Positions 34,537 through 43,631 of a DNA stretch of 64,000 bases are shown here, in pieces. Origin of the DNA: Paenibacillus sp. 1781tsa1 (lineage in GTDB: Bacteria > Bacillota > Bacilli > Paenibacillales > Paenibacillaceae); NCBI RefSeq assembly GCF_024159265.1, contig NZ_JAMYWY010000001.1, forward strand, positions 6,386,001-6,450,000, given 5' to 3'. Numbering within the stretch: position 1 is the first letter of the stretch; each line of letters begins with the position of its first letter. Both the position numbers and the translations under genes were made by a program. Under the pieces are notes generated by a model, which worked only from the letters and a program-made list of their open reading frames with translations, was not told the DNA's origin and did no database searches.

Positions 34537-36213
34537 GTGGGGGAGACAACGCTACATATTCAAGTCAGAGACATGTTAAAACGTCCCGTGTTTCGCAAGG
34601 CAGAAGTCCTGGCGAGTGATCGTGCGCTGGAGCGGTACGTTCGCTGGGTTCATATCATGGAGGTTCCAGAGGTAGGAGATTTGCTCAATGGCGGGGAATT
34701 GGTGCTGACGACAGGCATTGGCTGGCAGGAAGGTGAGCAGCAAGGTCTGTCTTTTCTGCGTCAGTTAATTGCACGTGGGGCTGCGGGACTCTGCATGGAA
34801 CTGGGGGATCACACCAAGTCGCAGCTCGGTGCCATGAAAGAAATTGCAGTGGCAGCGGATTTCCCACTGATCTGGTTCCACGAACAAGTCCGTTATATTG
34901 ATATTACGCAAGACCTGCATTTCACCCTGATTCGCAGTCATCAGCGGATGATCGCCGAACTCGATAATCTCACCACCTCGTTTAACCAACTTCTTCTGAA
35001 TGGAGATGGCGTACAACCCTTACTTCGATTACTATCACGAACAACCGGATGTGCCGTGGCGTTATACCCACTTGAAGGGGAAGCGAGTAGCGTTCCCTAT
35101 TGCTCACCAGAGCAGCTGGAGATTCGTAGGCAGGATTGGTTTTTGCAGCGAGGACGATCGGATCATGAAGATATTTCGAAGGAAGTCCCACTAACCGGTA
35201 ACACTTGCCATCCATTCTATATACCTGTTCAGGCGTTGGACTACACCTTTGCCGACCTTGTGCTGATGCACCAAAAACTGCCGGAGGATGATTCAAATAT
35301 CCCCCTCAATCCTTCGGATGAATTCGTCATTCAGGCACTGGAACGGTGCGCGGCCGCGATTGCCCAGGACTGGATGCGAACCAAATACATGGAAGAGAAA
35401 CGCCGCTATAAGGAAGATATGTGGGTCATCGACTGGCTTAACGGACATCACTCCACGAAGGAAATCCATGAATATGTCTCCACGGCCAATCCCCTTCTTG
35501 CAACGAGCAAAGCGAGCATTATCCTATTCGACAGCAACCCCGCATACACAGACAGTCTCAGACTTCAGAAGATATTAATCCAACGCAACATCGTCGCCCG
35601 TTCCGTGTTCGCTCGGGAGAACTTCACCCTCTACAGCACCGTTCTGAACCACCAGATCATTCTGATCATTCTCGACCCACTACCTGGATCTCAACGCAAA
35701 AGCAGTCTCTGGCGCTGCATTGAACAATTACAGCAGCACGAGCAGGAACAGACCCACCGTCTCTTCTCAGGTCTGTTCGCTATCGGTCATAGCTGCGCGA
35801 ATCTCTCCCGGCTAAAGGATAGTCTGGAATCCGCAAAAGAGACACTGCGGATTCAGAAGGACATCGGCGAGATGAAGCAGCCCTTTTACAGTAATCTTCA
35901 TTGTTATCGTATCATTGCCAACATGAAGCAGAGCGGTAATCTGGAAGATTTCATTGAAGAATATCTGGGTCCTCTTATCCGTTATGATATGGAGAAAGGA
36001 GGCCAATTACTGCGCACACTCAAGCAATATTTCGTATTATGCTGCTCCAAGCAAGAGACGGCTACCGCTCTTTATATTGTCAGACAGACACTCTATCACC
36101 GTTTGGACAAAATCGAAGCGCTTCTGGGAGAAGATTATATCCTCCCCGAAAAGCGAGTTGCGATTGAGCTCGCGATCTATGCGTATGAGTACGTACACGG
36201 CCCGATCGCATGA
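34537..36213 (+). CDS. PucR-family transcriptional regulator
   Basis: 558 aa from GTG 34537 (VGETTLHIQVRDML; AAGGA about 10 nt upstream). The N-terminal PucR domain shows VLASDRALERYVRWVHIMEV and GELVLTTGIGW. A middle GGDEF-like/CdaR region follows, and the C-terminal helix-turn-helix ends in ATALYIVRQTLYHRLDKIEALLG. PucR proteins activate purine or other nitrogen-compound catabolism. It is convergent with, and 30 bp from, the pyrimidine degradation genes, so it is the likely regulator of that pathway. Effector unknown. Confidence 0.9.
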   Translation: MGETTLHIQVRDMLKRPVFRKAEVLASDRALERYVRWVHIMEVPEVGDLLNGGELVLTTGIGWQEGEQQGLSFLRQLIARGAAGLCMELGDHTKSQLGAMKEIAVAADFPLIWFHEQVRYIDITQDLHFTLIRSHQRMIAELDNLTTSFNQLLLNGDGVQPLLRLLSRTTGCAVALYPLEGEASSVPYCSPEQLEIRRQDWFLQRGRSDHEDISKEVPLTGNTCHPFYIPVQALDYTFADLVLMHQKLPEDDSNIPLNPSDEFVIQALERCAAAIAQDWMRTKYMEEKRRYKEDMWVIDWLNGHHSTKEIHEYVSTANPLLATSKASIILFDSNPAYTDSLRLQKILIQRNIVARSVFARENFTLYSTVLNHQIILIILDPLPGSQRKSSLWRCIEQLQQHEQEQTHRLFSGLFAIGHSCANLSRLKDSLESAKETLRIQKDIGEMKQPFYSNLHCYRIIANMKQSGNLEDFIEEYLGPLIRYDMEKGGQLLRTLKQYFVLCCSKQETATALYIVRQTLYHRLDKIEALLGEDYILPEKRVAIELAIYAYEYVHGPIA

Positions 36214-36242
36214 AGGATTAGCACAGTCCTATGGTCTATGGT

Positions 36243-36470
36243 CTAAGCTCCCCGCTGCTCCTGAAGCTGGCGAATCAGGATATGACTGAACCACTTCCGT
36301 CCAGATGCTGTACCCACGTATTGCTCTTGTTTCTCCTCGGGAAGATCCGGGTGCTCCCATATGACATGAGCACCCTCCAGATGTTCCCGTACCGCATAGA
36401 TTCGATACCCCTGCGCAACCATTCGCTCGATGGCGATCCTCTCGGCCTCAAACACATCATGATCCGACAT
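36243..36470 (-). CDS. 75-aa protein of unknown function in the pyrimidine operon
   Basis: Starts MSDHDVFEAERIAIERMVAQ and ends ILIRQLQEQRGA. Its ATG overlaps the hydA stop by one base (TGATG), which argues for translational coupling and a real gene. It is mostly alpha-helical and charged, with a central REHLEGAHVIWEHPDLPEE that could hold metal ligands (two His close to Glu). No family recognised. It could be a small accessory to hydantoinase or Pre proteins; this is speculation. Confidence 0.7.
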   Translation of the reverse strand: MSDHDVFEAERIAIERMVAQGYRIYAVREHLEGAHVIWEHPDLPEEKQEQYVGTASGRKWFSHILIRQLQEQRGA

Positions 36471-37915
36471 CAGCTTATCCCTCCATTCACTGCCGCCACA
36501 GGCTGTTTCAATGGCATGGGTACACCTGCATCATATTTGTTGCGCTTCACATATTGCCCTGCTCCCGCTGTCCCGGCATACTTCCGATCTCGAATGACAT
36601 ACTCCCCACGGCACAACACCGTCACCGGACAACCCTGTACCTGCATGCCTTCAAATGCACTGTAATCAACATTCATATGATGCGTATCTGCCGAGATCAC
36701 CCTGTTTACAGAGGGGTCAAAAATAACGATATCCGCATCTGTCCCTACAGCCAGAGTCCCTTTCTGCGGAAACAATCCAAATAACTTACTTGCTCTTGTC
36801 GAACATAGATCAACCCATTGATTGAGCGTAATCCGCCCTTTGACTACACCTTCCGAATACAGAATACTGAGGCGATCTTCAATGACAGGCCCCCCGTTCG
36901 GAATTTTGCTGAAATCATCCTTGCCCAGATCCTTCTGTCCTTTGAAATTAAACGAGCAATGATCAGAGCCAATCGTCTGTAGCTGACCACTTTTCAATGC
37001 GTTCCATAGTACTTCCTGATGCGCTGCTTCCCGCAGCGGCGGTGACCAGACATACTTTGCACCCTCAAAGTCCGGCTGATCCATGATCGACTGATCCAAC
37101 GTCAAATACTGAGGACAGGTCTCCCCCCAGATTCGGTAACCCATTTCACGCATACGCGCGATCTGCTCCACAGCCTCCGCACAGGTCACATGCACCACAT
37201 ACAACTGTGAATCCGCAAGTGCAGCCAGTCGTGCCGCTCGGCCTGTCGCTTCTCCCTCCAGCATGGATGGACGAGTCAGCGCATGATGAATTGGCTCCGT
37301 GCGCCCTTCGGCGAGTGCTTGTCGAACCAGCAGGTCAATAACATCCCCGTTCTCGGCATGCACCATGACGAGTGCGCCATACTCTTTTGCCTTTTGCAAC
37401 GTCTGGAAGAGAATCCCGTCATCGGCTTGAAACTGGTTTTTATACGCCATGAACACCTTAAAGGATGACACACCCTCTTCTTCAATGATCTGCGGTAACT
37501 CCCCAAACACCTGATCATTCATCTCCCCAATCATCAGATGGAAACCATAGTCGATAACGGCTTTACCCTCGGCTTTGGCATGCCACTCCTGGAGGGATTC
37601 GATTAATGGACGGCCTTTTTGTGTCAGGCAGAAATCAATAATCGTCGTTGTACCGCCAAATGCTGCCGCTGTCGTTCCCGTTGCAAAATCGTCCGCTGTT
37701 ACTGTTCCACCGAATGGCATATCCAGATGTGTATGCGGGTCGATACCGCCCGGAATAACGTAACAGCCGGCTGCATCCACCATTTCCGTTCGTTCGTCAG
37801 GCACCAGTCCGATGCCAATCTGTGTAATTTTACCCTTTTCGATCAAAATATCTGCTTCAAAGGTATCTGACGCTGTGACCAACACACCATTACGAATCAA
37901 TTTGCGGGTACTCAT
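36470..37915 (-). CDS. hydA: Dihydropyrimidinase (D-hydantoinase)
   Basis: Zn-dependent amidohydrolase, 481 aa, opening 5,6-dihydrouracil or dihydrothymine to N-carbamoyl-beta-amino acids. Metal ligands: H61 and H63 in DPHTHLD, the carboxylated Lys (K153 in SSFKVFMAYK), H185 in HAENGD, H241 in HVTC, and the Asp in TIGSDHCSFN. The start overlaps the preA stop by 4 bp. Second step of the reductive pyrimidine pathway. Confidence 0.95.
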   Translation of the reverse strand: MSTRKLIRNGVLVTASDTFEADILIEKGKITQIGIGLVPDERTEMVDAAGCYVIPGGIDPHTHLDMPFGGTVTADDFATGTTAAAFGGTTTIIDFCLTQKGRPLIESLQEWHAKAEGKAVIDYGFHLMIGEMNDQVFGELPQIIEEEGVSSFKVFMAYKNQFQADDGILFQTLQKAKEYGALVMVHAENGDVIDLLVRQALAEGRTEPIHHALTRPSMLEGEATGRAARLAALADSQLYVVHVTCAEAVEQIARMREMGYRIWGETCPQYLTLDQSIMDQPDFEGAKYVWSPPLREAAHQEVLWNALKSGQLQTIGSDHCSFNFKGQKDLGKDDFSKIPNGGPVIEDRLSILYSEGVVKGRITLNQWVDLCSTRASKLFGLFPQKGTLAVGTDADIVIFDPSVNRVISADTHHMNVDYSAFEGMQVQGCPVTVLCRGEYVIRDRKYAGTAGAGQYVKRNKYDAGVPMPLKQPVAAVNGGIS

Positions 37916-39207
37916 GATATCGCCTCCTTGGTTGATTGATCTCCGACCGATTGCAGCATGGCAATCGCAGACTGACGTTCATTCCAGGTTACAGGCTCCT
38001 GCTCAGGCACAAGCTCCACCATCTCAATCGCCCCATCCACCGGGCACACGATCGAACACAGATTGCAGCCAACACAATCCTCCTCCACCACTTCCAGATA
38101 GGAACCGGACGGGTCGGTCAACATGTCAATACACTGGTGCGAGGTGTCCTCACACGCAATATGGCATTTGTTGCAATTGATGCAGACATCGCGGTTAATG
38201 CGAGCGACCACTTTGTAGTTCAGATCAAGATTGCCCCAATCCGAATATCGCGGAACCGTCTGGCCTACCAACTCTGCTACGCTGCTCAGACCCTTCTCAT
38301 CCAGATAGTCATTCAGCCCATCAATCATGTCTTCCACAATGCGGAATCCATGATGCATCGCTGCGGTACATACCTGCACCCCTGTAGCACCCATGAGCAG
38401 AAACTCTGCCGTATCCCGCCAGTCGGATATGCCACCAATACCCGAGATTGGCACACCCACCTCCGGATTACGTGCGCACTCGGCAACCATGTTCAGTGCA
38501 ATTGGCTTCACGGCTGGGCCACAATACCCGCCATGCGCTCCTTTGCCGCCTACATGTGGCACGGTATTCCACGAATCCAGATCCACACCTGCCAGGGAGT
38601 TAATCGTATTGATCAGGGAGATCGCATCTGCGCCGCCGCGAACAGCTGCCCGGGCGGTTGCCGTAATATCCGTGATATTCGGCGTGAGCTTCACAATCAC
38701 CGGTGTGGTCGCCACTTCCTTCACCCACATCGTCTGTAGTTCGACCAAGTCAGGTTGCTGACCAGAGGCGGCTCCCATACCACGTTCAGCCATGCCATGC
38801 GGGCAGCCAAAGTTCAGTTCCAGACCGTCGACGCCGACGGCTTCCACCTTTTTCACAATCTCATGCCACTTCTCCCGCGTAGGTTCCACCATCAGTGAAG
38901 CGACAACCGCACGATCCGGGAAGCGTTTCTTGGTCTCGGCAATCTCCCGCAGATTCACTTCCAGCGGACGATCGGATATCAATTCTATATTGTTAAACCC
39001 CGCCACCCGCTGTCCGCCGAAATGAACCGCCGCAAAACGCGAGGATGTATTGATAATCGGCTCACCCAGTGTCTTCCACACCGCGCCGCCCCAGCCCGCT
39101 TCGAACGCACGCTGAACCTGATACCCCGTATTGGTCGGTGGTGCAGAAGCCAACCAGAATGGATTGGGTGATCGAATACCTGCCAGATTAATGGATAAGT
39201 CAGCCAT
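37912..39207 (-). CDS. preA: Dihydropyrimidine dehydrogenase, catalytic subunit PreA
   Basis: 431 aa. The N-terminal dihydroorotate-dehydrogenase-like FMN barrel includes LELNFGCPHGM, GGYCGPAVKPIAL and SGIGGISDW. The C-terminal ferredoxin part has two 4Fe-4S clusters: CINCNKCHIAC and CVGCNLCSIVC. With PreT it reduces uracil and thymine to the dihydro forms. ATG with AAGGAGGG. Translationally linked to hydA but separated from preT by 640 bp that hold two repeats, so it may have its own promoter. Confidence 0.95.
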   Translation of the reverse strand: MADLSINLAGIRSPNPFWLASAPPTNTGYQVQRAFEAGWGGAVWKTLGEPIINTSSRFAAVHFGGQRVAGFNNIELISDRPLEVNLREIAETKKRFPDRAVVASLMVEPTREKWHEIVKKVEAVGVDGLELNFGCPHGMAERGMGAASGQQPDLVELQTMWVKEVATTPVIVKLTPNITDITATARAAVRGGADAISLINTINSLAGVDLDSWNTVPHVGGKGAHGGYCGPAVKPIALNMVAECARNPEVGVPISGIGGISDWRDTAEFLLMGATGVQVCTAAMHHGFRIVEDMIDGLNDYLDEKGLSSVAELVGQTVPRYSDWGNLDLNYKVVARINRDVCINCNKCHIACEDTSHQCIDMLTDPSGSYLEVVEEDCVGCNLCSIVCPVDGAIEMVELVPEQEPVTWNERQSAIAMLQSVGDQSTKEAIS

Positions 39208-39243
39208 AACGATCCCTCCTTGGTGTTGTTTGAACTTACTTAG

Positions 39244-39389
39244 TTACACTGAACACTCCGATGACAGAACAACCTTCCGATCGCTGTTATTCCCAGATTT
39301 TTTTGATTCCTTTTCTAAAGGGAAAATCCGGGAATAAAGGCGAGCACTTCGTTTCTTCAGGTTCTTTCTGTCCTCTCCGTTTCGTGTAA
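39244..39389 (+). repeat. Dispersed repeat family A, copy 4 (short form)
   Basis: About 146 bp from TTACACTGAACACTCCGAT to CCGTTTCGTGTAAA. Central arms GTTATTCCCAGATTT and AAAATCCGGGAATAA; this copy lacks the second inner hairpin. It lies just upstream of preA. Confidence 0.8.
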
Positions 39390-39481
39390 ATGTTTAGTTC
39401 AATGTATATCGTTGTATTGGATATTTGGTCGTGCTCAGGATCTCTGCGTAGTAATAGATTCTAGATAGCACGCAACTAAAT

Positions 39482-39679
39482 TCTAACGAACTATACAGCT
39501 CTTATTCGACTCATATGCAGCAATTTGAAAATCTAACGAATCGTAGAAATCTTATTGGGCTGTAATAGCTCATTTCGGCTTTATTTCGACGGTTTTTTAT
39601 CAAAATAAGACGTGTGAGATTCGTTAGATTTTTCAATCAACCATAATTTCCACTATAAGGTGTGTAGGGTTCGTTAGCG
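39482..39679 (+). repeat. Dispersed repeat family B, copy 3
   Basis: 198 bp from TCTAACGAAC to GTTCGTTAGCG. Inner arms AAAATCTAACGAATC (about 39529) and GATTCGTTAGATTTT (about 39617) are perfectly complementary over 15 bp. No ORF inside. Confidence 0.78.
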
Positions 39680-39847
39680 CTTCAGGGACAGGTGGATTTG
39701 ATGTATCCCCTCACTTCTTGCTCAGATATGAACTACACCTCTATCACTCTAGCAGTCCCTTGCGCCCTCCCACCCGTACTCTCTCCTTGCATGCTTCCAT
39801 TCCACGCTTTCCTTGTACTCTCCACTTCCCCTTGCCTTCCTCACTGC

Positions 39848-41224
39848 TCACGCCGTCTCTTCCACCTGTCCAGGTAACGCCTTCAGGACTGCGGCAGCAG
39901 CCAGCTTACCTTGCTGTGCAGCCGAGACAACCATCGCCTCACCCTGGCCCTGACCAAAAATAACATCTCCTGCCGCATAGATCTGAGGATTCGAGGTACG
40001 GTACGTATGCGGCTCAATCTCGACGACACCCCACTGGTGACGCAGCCCAAATGCTTCGATTAATGGTAATAAACGATGCTGTCCAATCGCCCGGATGACC
40101 GTGTCACATTCAATCATGAACTCCGACCCTTCCACAGGTACAGGCAATGCACGCCCACCCCCAGGCGGAGTAATCAGTTCCATTTTCACACATTCTACAG
40201 CCTGAACCCGACCATTCTCGTCTCCAATAATACGCTGCGGCATGGTAAACCAGCGGAACTCCACACCCTCCTGCTTGGCAAACGTATATTCAAACGCATA
40301 CGCCGTCATCTGGCTTTCCCCGCGGCGATATAACATCTGCACCCGCTCGGCACCCAGACGTACCGAACAGGTCGCTGCATCTACCGCCGTATTGCCCGCC
40401 CCAATAACGGCGACCTTCAGACCATTCAGCGCGGGCGGAACACCCTGCTTGGTAGACTCCACCAGTTCAATGGCATCATAGACACCTTCCAGTGTCTCCC
40501 CTTCAATACCAAGCATAGGTACTGAACCCATGCCACAGGCCAGAATGACCGCTTCATGCTGCTCCAGCAACTGCGAAGCAGGAATATCCACTCCAATGCG
40601 CACCCCATAACGGATCTGTACACCAAGCGCTTCTACCTGCTCCACTTCCCATAGCGCTACCGATTCGGGCAGACGGAAGGATACGATGCCGTACGTGTTT
40701 AGCCCACCGCCTTTGGGTCTGGCCTCATAGATCGTCACCTCATACCCTGCACGCCCCAGTTCACGTGCCGCCGACAGTCCCGCTGGCCCGGCTCCTACAA
40801 CAGCGACGGTTCTCCCATTGGCAGGTGCCGCCTGGAATAACGGCTCATTCTTCGTCCGCGCCCAGTCGGTGGCGTAACGCTGCAAGTCACCAATACGAAT
40901 CGGCTTCGACGATTCGTTCAGCACACATGCGCCTTCACACAGTTCCTCTGTGGGACAGACACGTGCGCAGCTGGCTCCAACCGGATTCGCATCCATGATG
41001 GTGCGGGCCGATCCTTTCAGGTGCCCTGTTGATATTTTGCTAATAAAAGAAGGGATATTAATGTCGGTTGGACAAGCCTTGATACAAGGTGCATCGTAAC
41101 AGTACAGACAGCGGTTCGACTCCTCCATCGCTTCCTTACCTGTCATGGCGGGTTTCATCTCGGCAAAACGACTCTCCCACCCATAATCGGATAACGTTGT
41201 TCCTGAGCTGTTCATCAATGTCAT
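39848..41224 (-). CDS. preT: NAD(P)-dependent dihydropyrimidine dehydrogenase, electron-transfer subunit PreT
   Basis: 458 aa, glutamate-synthase small-chain-like. N-terminal Fe-S cysteines CLYCYDAPCIKACPTDI and CARVCPTEELCEGAC; FAD motif VAVVGAGPAGLSAARELGRAG; NAD(P) motif VAVIGAGNTAVDAA; C-terminal AAGDVIFGQGQG. It passes electrons from NAD(P)H to PreA. AGGAGG stands 3 nt before the ATG at 41224 and 9-12 nt before the nearby TTG and second ATG, so the exact start is uncertain by up to three codons. Confidence 0.93.
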   Translation of the reverse strand: MTLMNSSGTTLSDYGWESRFAEMKPAMTGKEAMEESNRCLYCYDAPCIKACPTDINIPSFISKISTGHLKGSARTIMDANPVGASCARVCPTEELCEGACVLNESSKPIRIGDLQRYATDWARTKNEPLFQAAPANGRTVAVVGAGPAGLSAARELGRAGYEVTIYEARPKGGGLNTYGIVSFRLPESVALWEVEQVEALGVQIRYGVRIGVDIPASQLLEQHEAVILACGMGSVPMLGIEGETLEGVYDAIELVESTKQGVPPALNGLKVAVIGAGNTAVDAATCSVRLGAERVQMLYRRGESQMTAYAFEYTFAKQEGVEFRWFTMPQRIIGDENGRVQAVECVKMELITPPGGGRALPVPVEGSEFMIECDTVIRAIGQHRLLPLIEAFGLRHQWGVVEIEPHTYRTSNPQIYAAGDVIFGQGQGEAMVVSAAQQGKLAAAAVLKALPGQVEETA

Positions 41225-41332
41225 GCACCTCCTGGAGAATGATCTACGCTATCTCAAACTCAAACAAACTTGCGTGCATTACACGTGCCACCCCGCTGAC
41301 AGAATCACTTACCGATCACTTGTTGCCGCTTC

Positions 41333-42214
41333 CTACAGACTAACCAGATGTTCGTACGTTTCCGGTCTGCGATCACGGTAGAACTGCCATACATTACGTA
41401 CCTCACGAATCATCTCCGTATCCATCTCGCCAATGACGACCTCATCCTGATCCCTGCTGCCGATAGCAACCATTCTGCCTCGTGGATCAACCAAGTACGA
41501 CTGCCCATAAAATTCACCCATATTCCACGGCGCTTCCACGCCGACCCGGTTGATGGCTGCCACATAATAACCATTAGCTACTGCGTGAGCAGGTTGTTCC
41601 AGTTTCCACAGATATTCCGACGTACCCGCAACCGTAGCGGACGGATTGAACACAATCTCTGCCCCCGCCAGCCCGAGCAATCGTGCTCCTTCCGGAAAAT
41701 GACGGTCATAACAGATGTACACGCCGACTCTGGCGTAGGCCGTATCAAAAACCGGAAACCCGAGGTTGCCTGGTTTGAAATAATACTTTTCCCAGAACCC
41801 ATTCGTACCCTCACCTGCTTCCACATGCGGAATATGATGTTTGCGGTATTTGCCCAGATACGTACCATCTGCATCAATGACGGCTGCCGTATTGTAATAC
41901 GAAGCAATGCCCTCCACCTCGTACACGGGTAAAATAATCACCACCGCAAGCTCCTTCGCCAGCTCCTGAAAAAGCTTGGTCGTAGGCCCTTCCGGCACTG
42001 GTTCAGCGGATGCATACCATTTGGGATTTTGCTCTGTACAAAAGTACGGCCCATAAAATACTTCCTGCAATCCGATGATCTTGGCCCCTCTTGCAGCAGC
42101 TTCACGGACCAGCGTGATGTGCTTCTGAACTGCAGCCTCTTTGTGAAATTCAACGGGAGCCGAACCTTCAATCTCATGTGAAGCCTGGATTAATCCGATG
42201 CTGATTTTGCCCAT
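41333..42214 (-). CDS. Nitrilase-family amidohydrolase, probable beta-ureidopropionase
   Basis: 293 aa with the Glu-Lys-Cys triad: E51 (LQEVFYG), K125 (GKYRKHHIPH) and C168 (GVYICYDRHFPEGARLLG). Closest family types are beta-ureidopropionase and N-carbamoylputrescine amidase. In this operon it most likely hydrolyses N-carbamoyl-beta-alanine to beta-alanine, CO2 and ammonia. It lies 4 bp downstream of the M20-family gene, so it shares its transcript. Confidence 0.88.
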   Translation of the reverse strand: MGKISIGLIQASHEIEGSAPVEFHKEAAVQKHITLVREAAARGAKIIGLQEVFYGPYFCTEQNPKWYASAEPVPEGPTTKLFQELAKELAVVIILPVYEVEGIASYYNTAAVIDADGTYLGKYRKHHIPHVEAGEGTNGFWEKYYFKPGNLGFPVFDTAYARVGVYICYDRHFPEGARLLGLAGAEIVFNPSATVAGTSEYLWKLEQPAHAVANGYYVAAINRVGVEAPWNMGEFYGQSYLVDPRGRMVAIGSRDQDEVVIGEMDTEMIREVRNVWQFYRDRRPETYEHLVSL

Positions 42215-42218
42215 ATCG

Positions 42219-43508
42219 TCACAACGCCTCCTCAGGTAAAATGGTTGGTTGGTTCACTCCACCGCACATCCTTCGAATGGTTCGATACAAAACTTCCGTG
42301 CCGAGTCCAATATCCTCCGGAGAGGAATATTCGCTGGGATGATGACTGATGCCGTCCTTGCTGCGGACAAAAATCATGCCATAATCACACACACGCGAAA
42401 GGGCCAACGCATCATGGAACGGACCACTCATCAGCTCTGGTAAAGTAATCCCGATCTCTTCCGCAGATGAACGAATCACGGATTGGATTGACTCTGCACA
42501 ATACCTTGGTTCACTGTTCGTATCCTCAGTCAGCGAACACGTTAGACCATATCGGGAACTCACATCATCCAACATGTTCATCAATCGGGCTTCAAGCCGG
42601 TTCCTGCGTTCCATCTCCATGTCTCGTAAATCCACCGTGAAGCTGACTTCCTCCGGGATGATGTTACGCGAGTCTGGAAACACCCTCAGACTACCCACCG
42701 TACCTACGGTTGGAGCTTCCGGATCTTCTCTCACCATATCGTCAAAAGCGGAAATGACTTTGGCGCTACCTACCAAAGCATCATGCCGCATCCCCATTGG
42801 AACGGAGCCAGCATGACCCGCCATGCCTTTCATCGTCACCGTAAGCCACAGTGGGCCCGAGATGCCTGTCACCAGACCCACTGGAGCATCCAGAGCCTCA
42901 AGCACTGGCCCCTGCTCGATGTGCAGCTCTAGATAACTGCCAATCGAACCCGGCGGATAGATCGCTTCTTCAAAATCCGAAGGAGAACAGCCGAAGGCTT
43001 CCAGCGCCTCCCGGCGAGTCACTCCGTTTTTATCCTGCCGCTCCAGTTCACCCTCTTCCAACTGACCGGTTATGCCACGTGAGCCGAACAGGCCTTTGTT
43101 AAAACGGGAACCTTCTTCATCGCAAAAGGCAATCACCTCAATCGGCATACGGGGCTGAATGCCATTTTCGATCAGGCATTGCACCGCTTCGAGTGCACCG
43201 AGCACACCAATCGCTCCATCATATCGACCGCCATATGGCTGTGAGTCGATGTGGGAACCAATCATGAGAATCGGCAGTGCCTCATCCACACCTTCCAGAC
43301 GACCAATCAGATTGCCGAAGGGGTCAAGTCGCGTCGTCAGACCGGCCTTTTCCATCCACAGACGAACCTGTATGATGCCGTCCATATCTTCCGGGGTCAG
43401 GGCAAGTCGGCAGACACCCGTGTCCGCTATTCGGCCAATACGTGACAACTGCTCAATTCGCTCATTTAGCCGAAGCTGGTTGATGAGTTTGCCTGTCGTG
43501 GTCTGCAT
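42219..43508 (-). CDS. M20-family Zn-dependent hydrolase (hydantoinase/carbamoylase)
   Basis: 429 aa of the N-carbamoyl-L-amino-acid hydrolase / allantoate amidohydrolase / beta-ureidopropionase group. Zn-site motifs: GSHIDSQPYGGRYDGAIGV (His, Asp), CDEEGSRFNKGLFGSRG (Glu), ELHIEQGP, and SGPFHDALALSR. ATG with GGAGGTGA. In yeast and some bacteria this family carries beta-ureidopropionase activity, so two candidates for the same step lie side by side. A different carbamoyl substrate (from hydantoins or allantoate) is the alternative. Confidence 0.88.
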   Translation of the reverse strand: MQTTTGKLINQLRLNERIEQLSRIGRIADTGVCRLALTPEDMDGIIQVRLWMEKAGLTTRLDPFGNLIGRLEGVDEALPILMIGSHIDSQPYGGRYDGAIGVLGALEAVQCLIENGIQPRMPIEVIAFCDEEGSRFNKGLFGSRGITGQLEEGELERQDKNGVTRREALEAFGCSPSDFEEAIYPPGSIGSYLELHIEQGPVLEALDAPVGLVTGISGPLWLTVTMKGMAGHAGSVPMGMRHDALVGSAKVISAFDDMVREDPEAPTVGTVGSLRVFPDSRNIIPEEVSFTVDLRDMEMERRNRLEARLMNMLDDVSSRYGLTCSLTEDTNSEPRYCAESIQSVIRSSAEEIGITLPELMSGPFHDALALSRVCDYGMIFVRSKDGISHHPSEYSSPEDIGLGTEVLYRTIRRMCGGVNQPTILPEEAL

Positions 43509-43631
43509 CGTCCCTCACCTCCTTGCGAATAGTTTTTCGTCATGTGTTGAAACACTTTATTTTGTTTTATTTTGCTTGCCAACACTTCTGTCGTACTTGT
43601 CGTACAGTGCGTTCTCATCCATATCCGGTTA

